Shown in pieces: positions 36,995 to 46,566 of a stretch of DNA of 56,752 nucleotides (the first letter of the stretch is position 1; every line of letters begins with the position of its first letter). The notes beneath the pieces are model-generated. The model had not been told where the DNA came from. It saw only the letters and a list, made by a program, of their open reading frames with translations, and did no database searches. The position numbers and the translations under genes are program-made. Source of the DNA: an uncultured Pedobacter sp. (GTDB taxonomy: Bacteria; Bacteroidota; Bacteroidia; Sphingobacteriales; Sphingobacteriaceae); assembly GCA_946478755.1 (NCBI GenBank), contig CAMLDJ010000006.1, positions 1 to 56,752 of the forward strand, read 5' to 3'.

Positions 36995-39900
36995 TTAAAA
37001 TCCAAAATTCAATCCCAATGTAAAGGTCCTTGGTAATGGATACGGATACCCAAGTCCTTCCGGATCCGCACCCTTGTACTTCGTGATCGTAAACAGATCC
37101 TGTCCTTGCACATACATACGTAGATTCCTAAGTTTTAACTTGTCCGCAAGCCCTTTAGGCAAGGTATAACCCAACTGAACATTCTTCAATTTCAGGTAAG
37201 AGCCATTTTCAATAAAATACTCCGAGGTCCTCGCCTCGTCATTTGAATTTACAGCGGTTAAAGCAGGGATATCTGAGTTAAAGTTACTTGTAGGATTCCA
37301 GGCTTCTAATAATCTGTTACTATGGTTACCGGTCCATAACTGGAAGAAATCGGTATAGAATTTGGAATTATTATAGGCATCTCTTACCATTCCATTAACG
37401 AAGAAAGAAAAATCAAATGCTTTATACCCTAACGCGACATTTAATCCACCGATAAATTTAGGCTGATCCGAACCCAACCATTCCATATCTTTATCATTAA
37501 TCAGATGATCACCATTGGTATCTACGTAACGTATTCTTCCTAATCCTTTACCTGGTTTGTCAATACCATCGTTAAGTTCTTCTGCCGTACGGTAAATTCC
37601 ATTCGTTCTAAAACCCAGCCAGGAGCCCAAAGGCTGTCCAACGATAGTCTTGTCCTGTCCGTTCCCTCCTCCGTAAGTATAATAAATGTCATCAGGCACA
37701 GAAGTTACTTTATTTTTATAGGCAGTTGCCGTAAAAGTCAAGCTATAATTAAAATCCTTTCCGATATCATCTCTCCAGTTCAAAATCGCCTCAAACCCCT
37801 TGTTGCTTAACGAAGCACCGTTGTAGGCCATTGCCCCACCCTCTCCAATTATCCCGATGTAAGGCCGATCGATCAGCATATCGTCGGTCTTTTTGATATA
37901 ATAATCCAATGTAAGGTTTAATCTATTTTTTAACATCGCCAGATCTAAACCGAAATTGGTCTGTGTAGTCACCTCCCATTTAATGTTTGGATTTCCCGTC
38001 CTATCCTTAATGATCCCGTTAGGAATGGTTCCCCGGTTAATACCTGAAATATCATAGCCAGCCATATTCAGATTGGTAGAATATTTGGTATAAGTAGCTT
38101 CGTTATCTAACAGATCATTACCATTCTGGCCCCAGCTGGCACGCAGCTTAAGGTCGGATATCAAGCTCTGATCCTTCATAAAAGCTTCCTCACTAACTCT
38201 CCATCCTGCTGATACTGCAGGAAAAACCGCGGCATTATTGTTCTTTCCGAACCGGGAAGAAGCATCCCTTCTGATTGTACCTGAAAGCAGGTAACGATCA
38301 TTATAAGCATAGTTTAGTTTTGCAAATACAGAATTTGTCGCCGTTCTTGATGCAATTCCACTGTTAGTCTGCGCACCGTCACCAGCACTTATATAACGAT
38401 AATCCAGGGCCTCGATAATAAAATTCTCTCTCCTTGCTCCTAAAGATTCATTAATACTCTCTTTGGACTCAATACCCGCAAGTGCATTGATATTGTGTTT
38501 ATCAACCGTTATACTATAATTTGCTGTATTTGACCAGATCCAGTCACGGTTATAATCTGAGGAACTATTCAGTATATTTTTATCAACGGTTCGGTCACCT
38601 TCCTTCCATTTGGGTTCAAAGGTTGATCCGACCCCGTTACGATAATTTATGCTGAAGTTCGACCTTAAAACCAAATTTTTAATCGGCTCAGCCTCTATGT
38701 ACATATTGCCAAAGATCCGCCACTGGTCATTTCTATTGTCTTTAATCTGATCAAGAAGCCTAATTGGGTTAGGTTTGTCACCTATTCCCTGCGTAGGTCC
38801 TGCGTAGCCTCCGTAAATATCATAAACAGGGATTATTGGATGTTGCGCGATAGTGAGTTCTTCGATTCCCGCTGGCTTAAGTTTTTCATTCCATTTGCTC
38901 AGGTTTAGATTTTGTCCAATTCTTAAACGGTTATTCAAAAAATTATAATCAGAATTTAAACGGCCGTTAATACGGTTAAAATTGGTGTATTTGATTAAAC
39001 CATCCTGATCAAAATAGTTGAGTGAAAATGCTGAAGATCCATTTTTGGAACCTTTTGCTACAGTAAGGTTATAGCTTTGCAAAATAGCCGTTTTATACAC
39101 TTCATCAGCCCAATTGGTATCACCGGAACGTATCGTTTTCTTTTGATCAATAAATTCCGGAATCACGGGGGCATCGCCGTTTCCGTATAAATCATGGCTG
39201 GGCTTTACCCCGTCATTCTTATAGGCAGTCCAATAGGTCTCACCCCATTGTTGGGCATTTAGCATTTTTATGCTGTTATGATAAGACTGTGTAGTAAGCT
39301 GGGCGTCAAAATCAACAGTTAACTGATCTTTTTTACCTCTTTTCGTCGTGATAATAATAACACCGTTTGCTGCTTGTGTACCATAAATTGAAGCAGATGC
39401 AGCATCTTTCAGTATCTGTATGCTCTCTACATCGCTCGGATTTAATAAAGTGCCAATATTGTCACGGGTCTGGACACCGTCAATAACATACAAAGGGCTG
39501 CCATTATTGATAGTAGTGATACCACGTATGCCAATACCGGTGCCAACGCCACCTGGGGTACCATTATTGGTCACATTAACACCAGGTACACGTCCTTGCA
39601 GTGTTGAGATGATGTTTCCTGTCGGGATATTTTCGACATCCTTCATGTTCACAACGGAAACAGCTCCTGTCAAATCCTTTTTCCGTTGCGTCTGATAACC
39701 GGTAACCACGACTTCATCCAGATTTTTGGAATCCGGTTCCATAGCGATATCTATTTTAGTTCTGTTATTTACCGGAATTTCCTGAGTTACAAAACCCAGA
39801 TAAGAGATAACCAGCACAGGATTGTTTCCAGAGATTGATAGAGAAAAATGTCCCTGGTTGTCGGTGCTGGTCCCCGTTCTGGTTCCTTTGAGCAAAACGC

Positions 39901-40039
39901 CCGCGCCAATAATGGTTTCTCCTTTGTTGTCGGTCACCGTTCCGTTAACGGTTATATTCTTTTGTGCACTTGCATTTCGAAAAAAGAAGCACATACTCAG
40001 GAGCAATAGAAAATATCTTATTTTCATTTCCTTGTTCAT
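36995..40039 (-). CDS. SusC/RagA-family TonB-dependent transporter (fructan locus)
   Basis: The 1014-residue transporter has a signal peptide (FLLLLSMCFFFRNASAQ), a carboxypeptidase-regulatory-like domain (about 28-105), the SusC signature (LDEVVVTGYQTQRKKDLTGA), a plug domain (about 115-225) and a barrel ending PRTFTLGLNFGF. There is no STN domain. It forms the outer-membrane channel for fructo-oligosaccharides with the SusD encoded next. A second ATG at 40027 (MKIRYF) is an equally possible start. It probably heads the operon running through susD and the three GH32 genes. Confidence 0.96.
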   Translation of the reverse strand: MNKEMKIRYFLLLLSMCFFFRNASAQKNITVNGTVTDNKGETIIGAGVLLKGTRTGTSTDNQGHFSLSISGNNPVLVISYLGFVTQEIPVNNRTKIDIAMEPDSKNLDEVVVTGYQTQRKKDLTGAVSVVNMKDVENIPTGNIISTLQGRVPGVNVTNNGTPGGVGTGIGIRGITTINNGSPLYVIDGVQTRDNIGTLLNPSDVESIQILKDAASASIYGTQAANGVIIITTKRGKKDQLTVDFDAQLTTQSYHNSIKMLNAQQWGETYWTAYKNDGVKPSHDLYGNGDAPVIPEFIDQKKTIRSGDTNWADEVYKTAILQSYNLTVAKGSKNGSSAFSLNYFDQDGLIKYTNFNRINGRLNSDYNFLNNRLRIGQNLNLSKWNEKLKPAGIEELTIAQHPIIPVYDIYGGYAGPTQGIGDKPNPIRLLDQIKDNRNDQWRIFGNMYIEAEPIKNLVLRSNFSINYRNGVGSTFEPKWKEGDRTVDKNILNSSSDYNRDWIWSNTANYSITVDKHNINALAGIESKESINESLGARRENFIIEALDYRYISAGDGAQTNSGIASRTATNSVFAKLNYAYNDRYLLSGTIRRDASSRFGKNNNAAVFPAVSAGWRVSEEAFMKDQSLISDLKLRASWGQNGNDLLDNEATYTKYSTNLNMAGYDISGINRGTIPNGIIKDRTGNPNIKWEVTTQTNFGLDLAMLKNRLNLTLDYYIKKTDDMLIDRPYIGIIGEGGAMAYNGASLSNKGFEAILNWRDDIGKDFNYSLTFTATAYKNKVTSVPDDIYYTYGGGNGQDKTIVGQPLGSWLGFRTNGIYRTAEELNDGIDKPGKGLGRIRYVDTNGDHLINDKDMEWLGSDQPKFIGGLNVALGYKAFDFSFFVNGMVRDAYNNSKFYTDFFQLWTGNHSNRLLEAWNPTSNFNSDIPALTAVNSNDEARTSEYFIENGSYLKLKNVQLGYTLPKGLADKLKLRNLRMYVQGQDLFTITKYKGADPEGLGYPYPLPRTFTLGLNFGF

Positions 40040-40187
40040 ATTTAATTGTGAATGGTCAGATAGGCCAGACTTCAGTTTGACATATCAAATATTTGGTTAG
40101 TTAGATCGTAAAAATTAGTTCTGATTAGGGGGGTGAAGTAATGTTTATATTCATAATACTGATTGTAGTTTATAATTGGTTTATTTT

Positions 40188-41111
40188 TTATTTCAATATT
40201 TCACTGCACCATTTCCGCTTCCAGATGAATCTATCAAATTCAAATTTTGAATACTCGGGACAAGCGCCGGCCTGTGAAGTGATAAATGCGCCCATTGCAA
40301 GTGCATAATCCAAAGTAACCTCTAAAGGTTCTTCTGCCAACTTCATCGCAAGAAACGCGGCAAGAAAAGAGTCGCCACTCCCAATGGTATCTGCAACGTC
40401 AATATGATACGCCGGATATTGATAAGTCAGATCGTTATTATAATATGAAGCACCTCGCGATCCCCTGGTAATCAGAATTTCCCGCATATTAAATTTGTTG
40501 AAAAGAGCCTCTACACATTGAATTTCATTATTAGAGGAAATATTGTTCCATTCTGCAATCATCTGCAGTTCCGACGAATTAATCTTCACCATATCAGCCT
40601 GTATCAGCAAATCTGAGACAAACTCAGGGCTATAATGTGGCGATCTTAAATTGACATCAAAGACTTTATACCGTGCATGGGCCAACATTTTGAATAAAGT
40701 TAAACGTGAAGTTTCATTTCTGGAGCCAAGACTCCCAAAAACGAAAGCCTCGGATTTCTTGATGAGCTCTTCCATCGCGTCCTCCCAGATTATAAAATCC
40801 CAGGCAACCGGAGCCACTATTTCATAACTTACCTCATTTCCCTCGCCTACAGTAGCCAATACCTGACTGGTTTCATGGCTATCGTCGGTTTGAATCCAAT
40901 AAGTCTCCACACCTCTACCTTCCAAAAAATCAATAAGATCTTTTCCTGCCTGATCGTTTCCAATACTACTGACTAAATGACTTTGCAATCCCAACTTATG
41001 AAGATGATAGGCCACATTCATTGGAGCACCACCAGGCTTTCTTCCGTCCGGGAGATTGTCCCAAAGGATTTCACCAAAACAAACTACCGATCTTTTTTCT
41101 GTGTTGTTCAT
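40188..41111 (-). CDS. PfkB-family fructokinase
   Basis: The 307-residue cytoplasmic sugar kinase has the PfkB N-terminal motif (FGEILWDNLPDGRKPGGAPMN) and the ATP-site motif DTIGSGDSFLAAF with the catalytic Asp. In the fructan locus it should phosphorylate fructose delivered by the adjacent MFS importer, feeding glycolysis. It follows that gene by 15 bp. The family is certain; fructose as substrate is inferred from context. Confidence 0.92.
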   Translation of the reverse strand: MNNTEKRSVVCFGEILWDNLPDGRKPGGAPMNVAYHLHKLGLQSHLVSSIGNDQAGKDLIDFLEGRGVETYWIQTDDSHETSQVLATVGEGNEVSYEIVAPVAWDFIIWEDAMEELIKKSEAFVFGSLGSRNETSRLTLFKMLAHARYKVFDVNLRSPHYSPEFVSDLLIQADMVKINSSELQMIAEWNNISSNNEIQCVEALFNKFNMREILITRGSRGASYYNNDLTYQYPAYHIDVADTIGSGDSFLAAFLAMKLAEEPLEVTLDYALAMGAFITSQAGACPEYSKFEFDRFIWKRKWCSEILK

Positions 41112-41126
41112 GTCTGTTTTCCTTCC

Positions 41127-42455
41127 TTAATGCATAACTAAATTTGTCCCTATCTGTTCTAAGGACTTGCCCTTAGTTTCCGGCATAAGTTTCCATACAA
41201 AAATTAACTGAAGCACCATCATAGCGGCAAAAAAGAAAAATGTCGTTGCCCCCCCAAAAGTTTCTGCTAAAAAAGGAAAACAAAATGCAATAATTGCGGC
41301 CATTACCCAATGGGTGGAACTACCTAGTGTTTGCCCCTTTGCACGCACAGAATTCGGAAAAATTTCGGAAATGAAAACCCAGATCACCGCCCCCTGAGAA
41401 AATGCAAAGAATGCAATAAATAGCATCATGTAGGCAGGAATCGCAAATCCGGTGAAATTCTTGGTATAAAATGTAAATCCAACAAGAAAAAGAGACGCAA
41501 TCAAGCCAAAGGACCCTACAAGCATCAGCACCTTTCTGCCAATTCTGTCAATAAAATTAATGGCAATCAAAGTAAAAATAAAATTGATCATCCCTATACC
41601 AACTGTAGAAAGTAATGACGAATGTGCACCAAGACCAGCCATTTCGAAGATTCGGGGTGCATAATAAATGATGGCGTTAATTCCCGAAACCTGATTGAAA
41701 AAAGCAAAAAGAATGGCCAACATTACCGGTGTCCTATAAGCACCAGAGAAAAGGCTCTCTTCCTTCCCTGAAGAAGATTTCAAAACAGAATTCTGGATGG
41801 CCTTTAGTTCATCTCCGCAATTGAGTGGATTAATCACCTTAAGAATCTTTAAAGCCTTTTCGGTAGCTCCTTTTTTTAACACCAGCCATCTTGGACTTTC
41901 CGGTATGAAATAGATCAGCACTAAAAAGAGGAGCGATGGAAAAGCCTGTACGCCAAGCATCCAACGCCAGGAAGACTCCCCGCCCTGACTGATCAGGTAG
42001 TTAGATAAATATGAAATCAGAATCCCCAATACGACATTGAACTGGAACAGACCGACGAGCCGTCCCCTTTTGTGAGCTGGGGATATTTCAGAGATATAGA
42101 TAGGTGCAGTAACTGAGGATATGCCCACACCGAGCCCTCCTAGAAATCTGAAAGTTAAAAAAACGTACCAATCGTTTGCGAGCGCAGTACCGACTGAAGA
42201 TAATAAGTAAGCTATTGCTACAAAATACAGTGTATTTTTTCTTCCAAAACGATCGGAAGGGCGCGAGCCGATAAGAGAACCTAAAACAGTTCCGATTAAA
42301 GCGATTGAGATGGTAAGTCCGTGGGCAAAAGAAGAAAGGTTCCAGAACTGCTGAATGGCTTTTTCTGCACCAGATATGACTGCGGTATCAAATCCAAAAA
42401 GAAAACCACCTAGGGCTACGACCATGGACCATGCCAGGACTGAATGTTTATTCAT
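41127..42455 (-). CDS. Sugar-porter MFS transporter, probable fructose importer
   Basis: The protein (442 residues from ATG 42455, MNKHSVLAWSMV) has twelve predicted membrane helices. It shows the sugar-porter signatures GSRPSDRFGRKN after helix 2, PESPRWL between helices 6 and 7, and PETKGKSLEQI at the end. It should import monosaccharide across the inner membrane. An ATG at 42485 adds 10 polar residues and is less likely. With the fructokinase it forms a separate transcription unit or the head of the fructan operon, divergent from the sensor gene. Confidence 0.92.
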   Translation of the reverse strand: MNKHSVLAWSMVVALGGFLFGFDTAVISGAEKAIQQFWNLSSFAHGLTISIALIGTVLGSLIGSRPSDRFGRKNTLYFVAIAYLLSSVGTALANDWYVFLTFRFLGGLGVGISSVTAPIYISEISPAHKRGRLVGLFQFNVVLGILISYLSNYLISQGGESSWRWMLGVQAFPSLLFLVLIYFIPESPRWLVLKKGATEKALKILKVINPLNCGDELKAIQNSVLKSSSGKEESLFSGAYRTPVMLAILFAFFNQVSGINAIIYYAPRIFEMAGLGAHSSLLSTVGIGMINFIFTLIAINFIDRIGRKVLMLVGSFGLIASLFLVGFTFYTKNFTGFAIPAYMMLFIAFFAFSQGAVIWVFISEIFPNSVRAKGQTLGSSTHWVMAAIIAFCFPFLAETFGGATTFFFFAAMMVLQLIFVWKLMPETKGKSLEQIGTNLVMH

Positions 42456-42766
42456 ATTCGATTTATATTGGTTAACGGAATGCAAATTAGCGTTACCAGA
42501 GGAGGGGTAGTATCAAAATTGTTTCAAAAAACTATTAAATTTAAATAAAATTTAAACTTCTATAAACCAACTATTTACACTCAAAAACAATCTATGCTTT
42601 TATTAAACATTCAAATTTGAATCAACAAATCTATGCTTTTGATACATGCCGATCAGTTAACACCTCGATTCAACTACCGGGACATTTGAGGTATCACTTA
42701 GTTTTCTATATATTTAAGTATCCCTCGTAAAAACAATTACTTTTTTTGAACTTTCCAATATGATTT
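42456..42766. promoter_or_regulatory. Divergent control region of the fructan locus
   Basis: The 311-bp AT-rich gap between the importer and the hybrid sensor has two exact 13-bp direct repeats flanking a 14-bp palindrome (42589-42640, listed separately). This is the most likely binding region of the hybrid sensor. I see no clear TTG/TAnnTTTG promoter. Confidence 0.45.
42589..42640. repeat. Direct repeats flanking a palindrome, candidate regulator site
   Basis: AATCTATGCTTTT occurs at 42589-42601 and 42628-42640, 39 bp apart start to start. Between them ATTCAAATTTGAAT (42609-42622) is a perfect 14-bp palindrome. The symmetric arrangement suggests binding of two dimers, for instance of the AraC-type output domain of the adjacent hybrid sensor. 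Confidence 0.5.
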
Positions 42767-45538
42767 ATGAGTACCGTTTTCATCTGCTTTAAGAGAATAT
42801 TAGTTTTCACGTTCATTTGCCTTCTACTTTCAGGTTGTGAAGACCAGAAGAAAGATTCCGGTTATAAAATTGGTTTTTCACAATGCATAGGCTCAGATCT
42901 TTGGCGTAAAACAATGCTTGAGGAGATGAAAATGGAACTTTCGCTTCATCCGGGAGCTCAATTCATCTATGCAGACGCAAGTGGGGATAGTCAACTTCAG
43001 GCGAAACAAGCAACAGAAATGCTTGAAAAGGGCATTGATATACTGATTATCTCTCCTAACGAAGCGCAACCACTTACTCCTGTAGTAGAAAAAGCCTATA
43101 ACAAAGGTACTCCGGTTATTATTATAGATCGAAAAACTTCGTCTTCACTGTACACAGCCTATGTTGGAGCCGACAATTACCAGGTAGGTAAAATGGCAGG
43201 CGAATATGCAGGAAATGTGCTGAAAGGGCATGGCAACATCTTAGAGGTGATGGGACTTCCAGGCTCTTCCCCGGCTATTGAGCGGCAACGGGGATTTAGC
43301 GAAGGCCTTAAAAAATTTCCAGATATCAGGATTATAAGACAGGTTTATGGTAATTGGCTAAAAGAAAATGCCGAAGACCAGGTTCTGAAACAGAAAAAAA
43401 TACTACCTGATATCGATCTGATTTTTGCTCACAACGACCAAATGGCTTCGGGAGCAAGAAGAGTACTAAACACTCAGGGTTTTGGAAAAAAGATAAAAGT
43501 AATAGGAATAGATGCGCTGCCGGGACAGGGAGGAGGCCTTCAAATGGTTGATAGCGGATGGTTAACCGCCAGTCTCCTGTACCCCACTGGTGGCAAAGAA
43601 GCAATTGGTACCGCATTCAAAATACTTTCAAGAGATCCTTTTTCAAAAGATAATATCCTGCAGTCTGTAGTTATTGACTCTACAAATGTTCAGCTAATGA
43701 AACTTCAATGGGACAAATTCAGCAGTCAGCAGAAAGATATTGAACGCCAGGGGTTGTTACTGGAAGAACAGCAGGCGCTTTTTAATAATCAGCAAATCGT
43801 ATTGAACATTACGGTCATCACATTGGTACTTTCTGTTGTTTTCGGTGGACTTGCATTCTTTTCATTACTTGAAAACAGGAAAATAAATAAAAGGTTAGAA
43901 TCTAACAACCTGGAAATATTAGATCAGCGAAACCAGTTAATAGAAATGTCAAAAAAGGCGGAGCTTGCAACGGAAGCCAAGCTCAACTTCTTTACAAATA
44001 TCTCTCACGAATTCAGGACCCCACTTACCCTTATTCTTTCTCCTTTGGAAGACCTGTTAAAAAATGAGAAGATTAGGACCGTAGCAGGACGAAACCTCAA
44101 CCTGATTCATAAAAATGTTTTTCGACTGCTGAGGCTAATCAATCAACTGATAGAATACCGGAAAATTGAATTGGAAAAGATGGACATCAAAGTCTCTTCC
44201 AACAATATTATTAACTTCATAAAAGACATATTAGAAAGCTTTCAACATAGCGCCAAAAAGAAAAACATCGATCTTAGGTTGCTTACAAATGCTACTGAAG
44301 TTACAGTGTGGTTCGACGAAAATATGCTTGATAAGGTTATTTTCAACCTTTTATCCAATGCGTTAAAGTTCACTCCAGCAAACGGGATTATATATATTGA
44401 TATTGAGCAGGAAAACGACACCATATTAGTAACGGTAAAGGACAACGGATCGGGGATTTCGGAAGATGAACTGGAGCATATTTTTGAACCCTTTTATCAA
44501 GTCAAAACCAACTCTGTCAAAGGGTCTGGCCTTGGCCTTTCACTTTCAAAACAGCTGATGCGCTTACATCATGGTGACATATTTGTAGAAAGTAAAAAAT
44601 GGCAGGGAACAAAATTTACTGTAATGCTGTTATCGGGTAACGAGCATTTTTCGGCTGATGAGCTATCGGAAAAAGCTATGAAAACGAATGAACTTTATGA
44701 TGATGTAAAAATATATACCGCCGGGCTCACCGATCTCAACGAAGATAAAACCCACACTGTCCCAGTGATAAAAGAAGAATCGATCTTAATTATCGAAGAC
44801 AACAACGATCTGCTCAATTACCTGGCAGAAAAACTGCAAGACAATTACGAGGTCTTCCTGGCAAATACAGGTGACGCTGGAATAACTGCTGCCTATGATA
44901 ATGTCCCTGATTTAATTATAAGCGACGTGGTACTTCCGGGTATATCAGGGCGCTCTATTACCGAAAAGCTGAAATCAGATGTTCGTACTTCTCATATACC
45001 TATTATTCTCTTAACTGCTCAAGGCAGCCTCGAACAGCAAATTACCGGTATGGAAAGCATGGCTGATGCTTATATTGTTAAACCATTTAACTACGAGCAT
45101 TTGTTTGCGATGGTAAAGAATCTTTTGAAGAACAGGACCTTACTAAAAACTCATTACACCAGTGATATCAGCCCATCCGTAAGGCTTCCAATCTCTAAAA
45201 GCCTGGATAAGAAATTTATAAATGATTTTTCAGGTATTGTAGAACAAAATCTTTCCAACGAACATTTAAATGTTGATGAAATAGGTAGGGCAATTGGTGT
45301 ATCCAGAGTACAGTTGTATAGGAAAGTGAAAGCATTGCTAGACTGCAGTGTAACAGACTACATTCTTAACAGGAGACTGCAAAAGGCAAAATACCTTTTG
45401 CTAAACGAAAGGTATAGTATTGCTGAAATTACTTATATGATTGGCTTTGCCTCGCCAAATTATTTTTCAACTGTTTTCAAATCTAAATATGGAATGCGTC
45501 CCAGTGAATATAAAAAAACACAAAATCCGAATACTTGA
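42767..45538 (+). CDS. Hybrid two-component regulator with periplasmic sugar-binding sensor
   Basis: The 923-residue protein joins a whole signalling chain. A signal with lipobox-like LLLSGC leads to a periplasmic binding domain of the LacI/ribose-binding type (about 32-310), then one membrane helix (about 345-369), HisKA with FFTNISHEFRTPLTL (phospho-His near 413), HATPase with NLLSNALKFTP and GSGLGLSLS, a receiver with IISDVVLPG (phospho-Asp near 722), and an AraC-type DNA-binding domain (about 820-923). The Bacteroides thetaiotaomicron regulator BT1754 has this layout and binds fructose. It should sense monosaccharide released by the GH32 enzymes and switch on the divergent locus. Confidence 0.95.
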   Translation: MSTVFICFKRILVFTFICLLLSGCEDQKKDSGYKIGFSQCIGSDLWRKTMLEEMKMELSLHPGAQFIYADASGDSQLQAKQATEMLEKGIDILIISPNEAQPLTPVVEKAYNKGTPVIIIDRKTSSSLYTAYVGADNYQVGKMAGEYAGNVLKGHGNILEVMGLPGSSPAIERQRGFSEGLKKFPDIRIIRQVYGNWLKENAEDQVLKQKKILPDIDLIFAHNDQMASGARRVLNTQGFGKKIKVIGIDALPGQGGGLQMVDSGWLTASLLYPTGGKEAIGTAFKILSRDPFSKDNILQSVVIDSTNVQLMKLQWDKFSSQQKDIERQGLLLEEQQALFNNQQIVLNITVITLVLSVVFGGLAFFSLLENRKINKRLESNNLEILDQRNQLIEMSKKAELATEAKLNFFTNISHEFRTPLTLILSPLEDLLKNEKIRTVAGRNLNLIHKNVFRLLRLINQLIEYRKIELEKMDIKVSSNNIINFIKDILESFQHSAKKKNIDLRLLTNATEVTVWFDENMLDKVIFNLLSNALKFTPANGIIYIDIEQENDTILVTVKDNGSGISEDELEHIFEPFYQVKTNSVKGSGLGLSLSKQLMRLHHGDIFVESKKWQGTKFTVMLLSGNEHFSADELSEKAMKTNELYDDVKIYTAGLTDLNEDKTHTVPVIKEESILIIEDNNDLLNYLAEKLQDNYEVFLANTGDAGITAAYDNVPDLIISDVVLPGISGRSITEKLKSDVRTSHIPIILLTAQGSLEQQITGMESMADAYIVKPFNYEHLFAMVKNLLKNRTLLKTHYTSDISPSVRLPISKSLDKKFINDFSGIVEQNLSNEHLNVDEIGRAIGVSRVQLYRKVKALLDCSVTDYILNRRLQKAKYLLLNERYSIAEITYMIGFASPNYFSTVFKSKYGMRPSEYKKTQNPNT

Positions 45539-45559
45539 AAATACAACTTGTAATGGCCA

Positions 45560-46098
45560 AAGATAAAAATGGGGGCAGTTCAAAAAGGTAGGACACCCTT
45601 TTTCGTTTTCCCGTTACATGGGTTGATAATTCACTTAATATTGATGAGATTCTTTCAGGATATAAGGGTGATGGTACCAACAGCTATCATTCCCGGATGC
45701 TGATCAAGGTAATTTTTCTATAATATTTACTCCTGTCGTAAAATGGCCCAGTTGCTAAGGAGAATATCCATTTGATGTGGCTGTCTGGCAACAGTACCCT
45801 TGATTTGCGTACTATAAATGATTTCCGTGGTAAGCGTTTAAAGGATAAGATACAGCATCTGTTTGCAGAACTGGTCCGTTTGATGGCTGACCTTGGCTAT
45901 ATCAGTCTTGACATCGAGTATGTGGATGGTACCAAACTGGAATCGGGTCAAACCACCTTATGTGGATGAAGGAAGACCATATGAAAAACGGGCAACTTAA
46001 TCCGCTTATAATACCCAAATCAGTACCGACTTTAGCAGTACAACTACTCCGGCTTTAAACCAACTATTGGATAAAGGTTATATTCCTATCTTTTAAAT
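45560..46098 (+). pseudogene. Decayed IS1182-family transposase
   Basis: Conceptual translation gives transposase segments typical of the IS1182 family: NIDEILSGYKGDGTNSYHSR, then two in-frame stops, then KENIHLMWLSGNSTLDLRT, INDFRGKRLKDKIQHLFAE and DIEYVDGTKLESGQT. After a stop near 45970 and a frame change, YNTQISTDFSSTTTPALNQL and LLDKGYIPIF follow. The middle and the catalytic C-terminal part are deleted. I could not see terminal inverted repeats. It marks the boundary between the fructan locus and the tRNA-linked hot spot. Confidence 0.75.
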
Positions 46099-46400
46099 TC
46101 TTTTCAAATTTTAGCGGACAAAGTATAGTCATTATTAAGCTTATCGTCTATAAAATTCTTGGGTTGTAGTACAAGTCCGACGGTAACGTGGGCTAAAAAT
46201 TAAAAATTTGACCCGCGTTGGTTATGATGTGGACAAAATATGCCAAAATTGACCGATGTTGATATAAATATTATTAACCCCAAAATCCAAGTTCCCAGCT
46301 AAAAAATTTGGCTACTTTTGTTAATTCCATCTAATTAATATACAAAGCCTTATATTATAAAATAAAGGGGAATAAAGTTTAAAAACTCTATTCCCGTGAA
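46099..46400. other. Gap before the first att-like scar
   Basis: This 302-bp AT-rich stretch has no gene. It includes an orphan TAnnTTTG-like TACTTTTG at 46313-46320 and a 7-bp hairpin (GGGAATA/TATTCCC, 46368-46395) that ends 5 bp before the tRNA-derived segment. Confidence 0.35.
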
Positions 46401-46480
46401 GTGGTCTCGACGGAAGAAAGAACGCTGTTTTTATAGCATTAACTGTGTCATGCTTGATCAAATAAGTTTCCCTTTTTTTA
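46401..46480 (-). mobile_element. Fossil attachment site 1 (tRNA-Arg 3'-end copy plus element end)
   Basis: GTGGTCTCGACGG at 46401-46413 is identical to 53135-53147, the 3' end of tRNA-Arg(CCU) with one flanking base. The next 16 bp (46414-46429) and a 25-bp block (46454-46478, TTGATCAAATAAG...) are identical to scar 2 at 51978 but unrelated to the tRNA. This is the structure of an attR junction: element end fused to a tRNA tail. No integrase gene is in the window. Confidence 0.6.
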
Positions 46481-46566
46481 CCCCTATAGCGTCACCAGAT
46501 CTTCCACAAACTTTTTCTAAAAACATCTCGACGAATGCTTATTTCTTTGATATAAATTTGACCAGC

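Noticed and set aside
40136..40160. Fourth, weaker copy of the AraC operator upstream of the fructan susC
   Set aside because: It matches copy C at about 18 of 25 positions, but mainly in AT-rich bases, and has no TAnnTTTG element at the 24-bp spacing. The fructan locus has its own hybrid sensor.
46313..46320. TACTTTTG element in the gap before scar 1
   Set aside because: No gene follows on the plus strand and no TTG lies at the right spacing. It is probably chance in AT-rich DNA.
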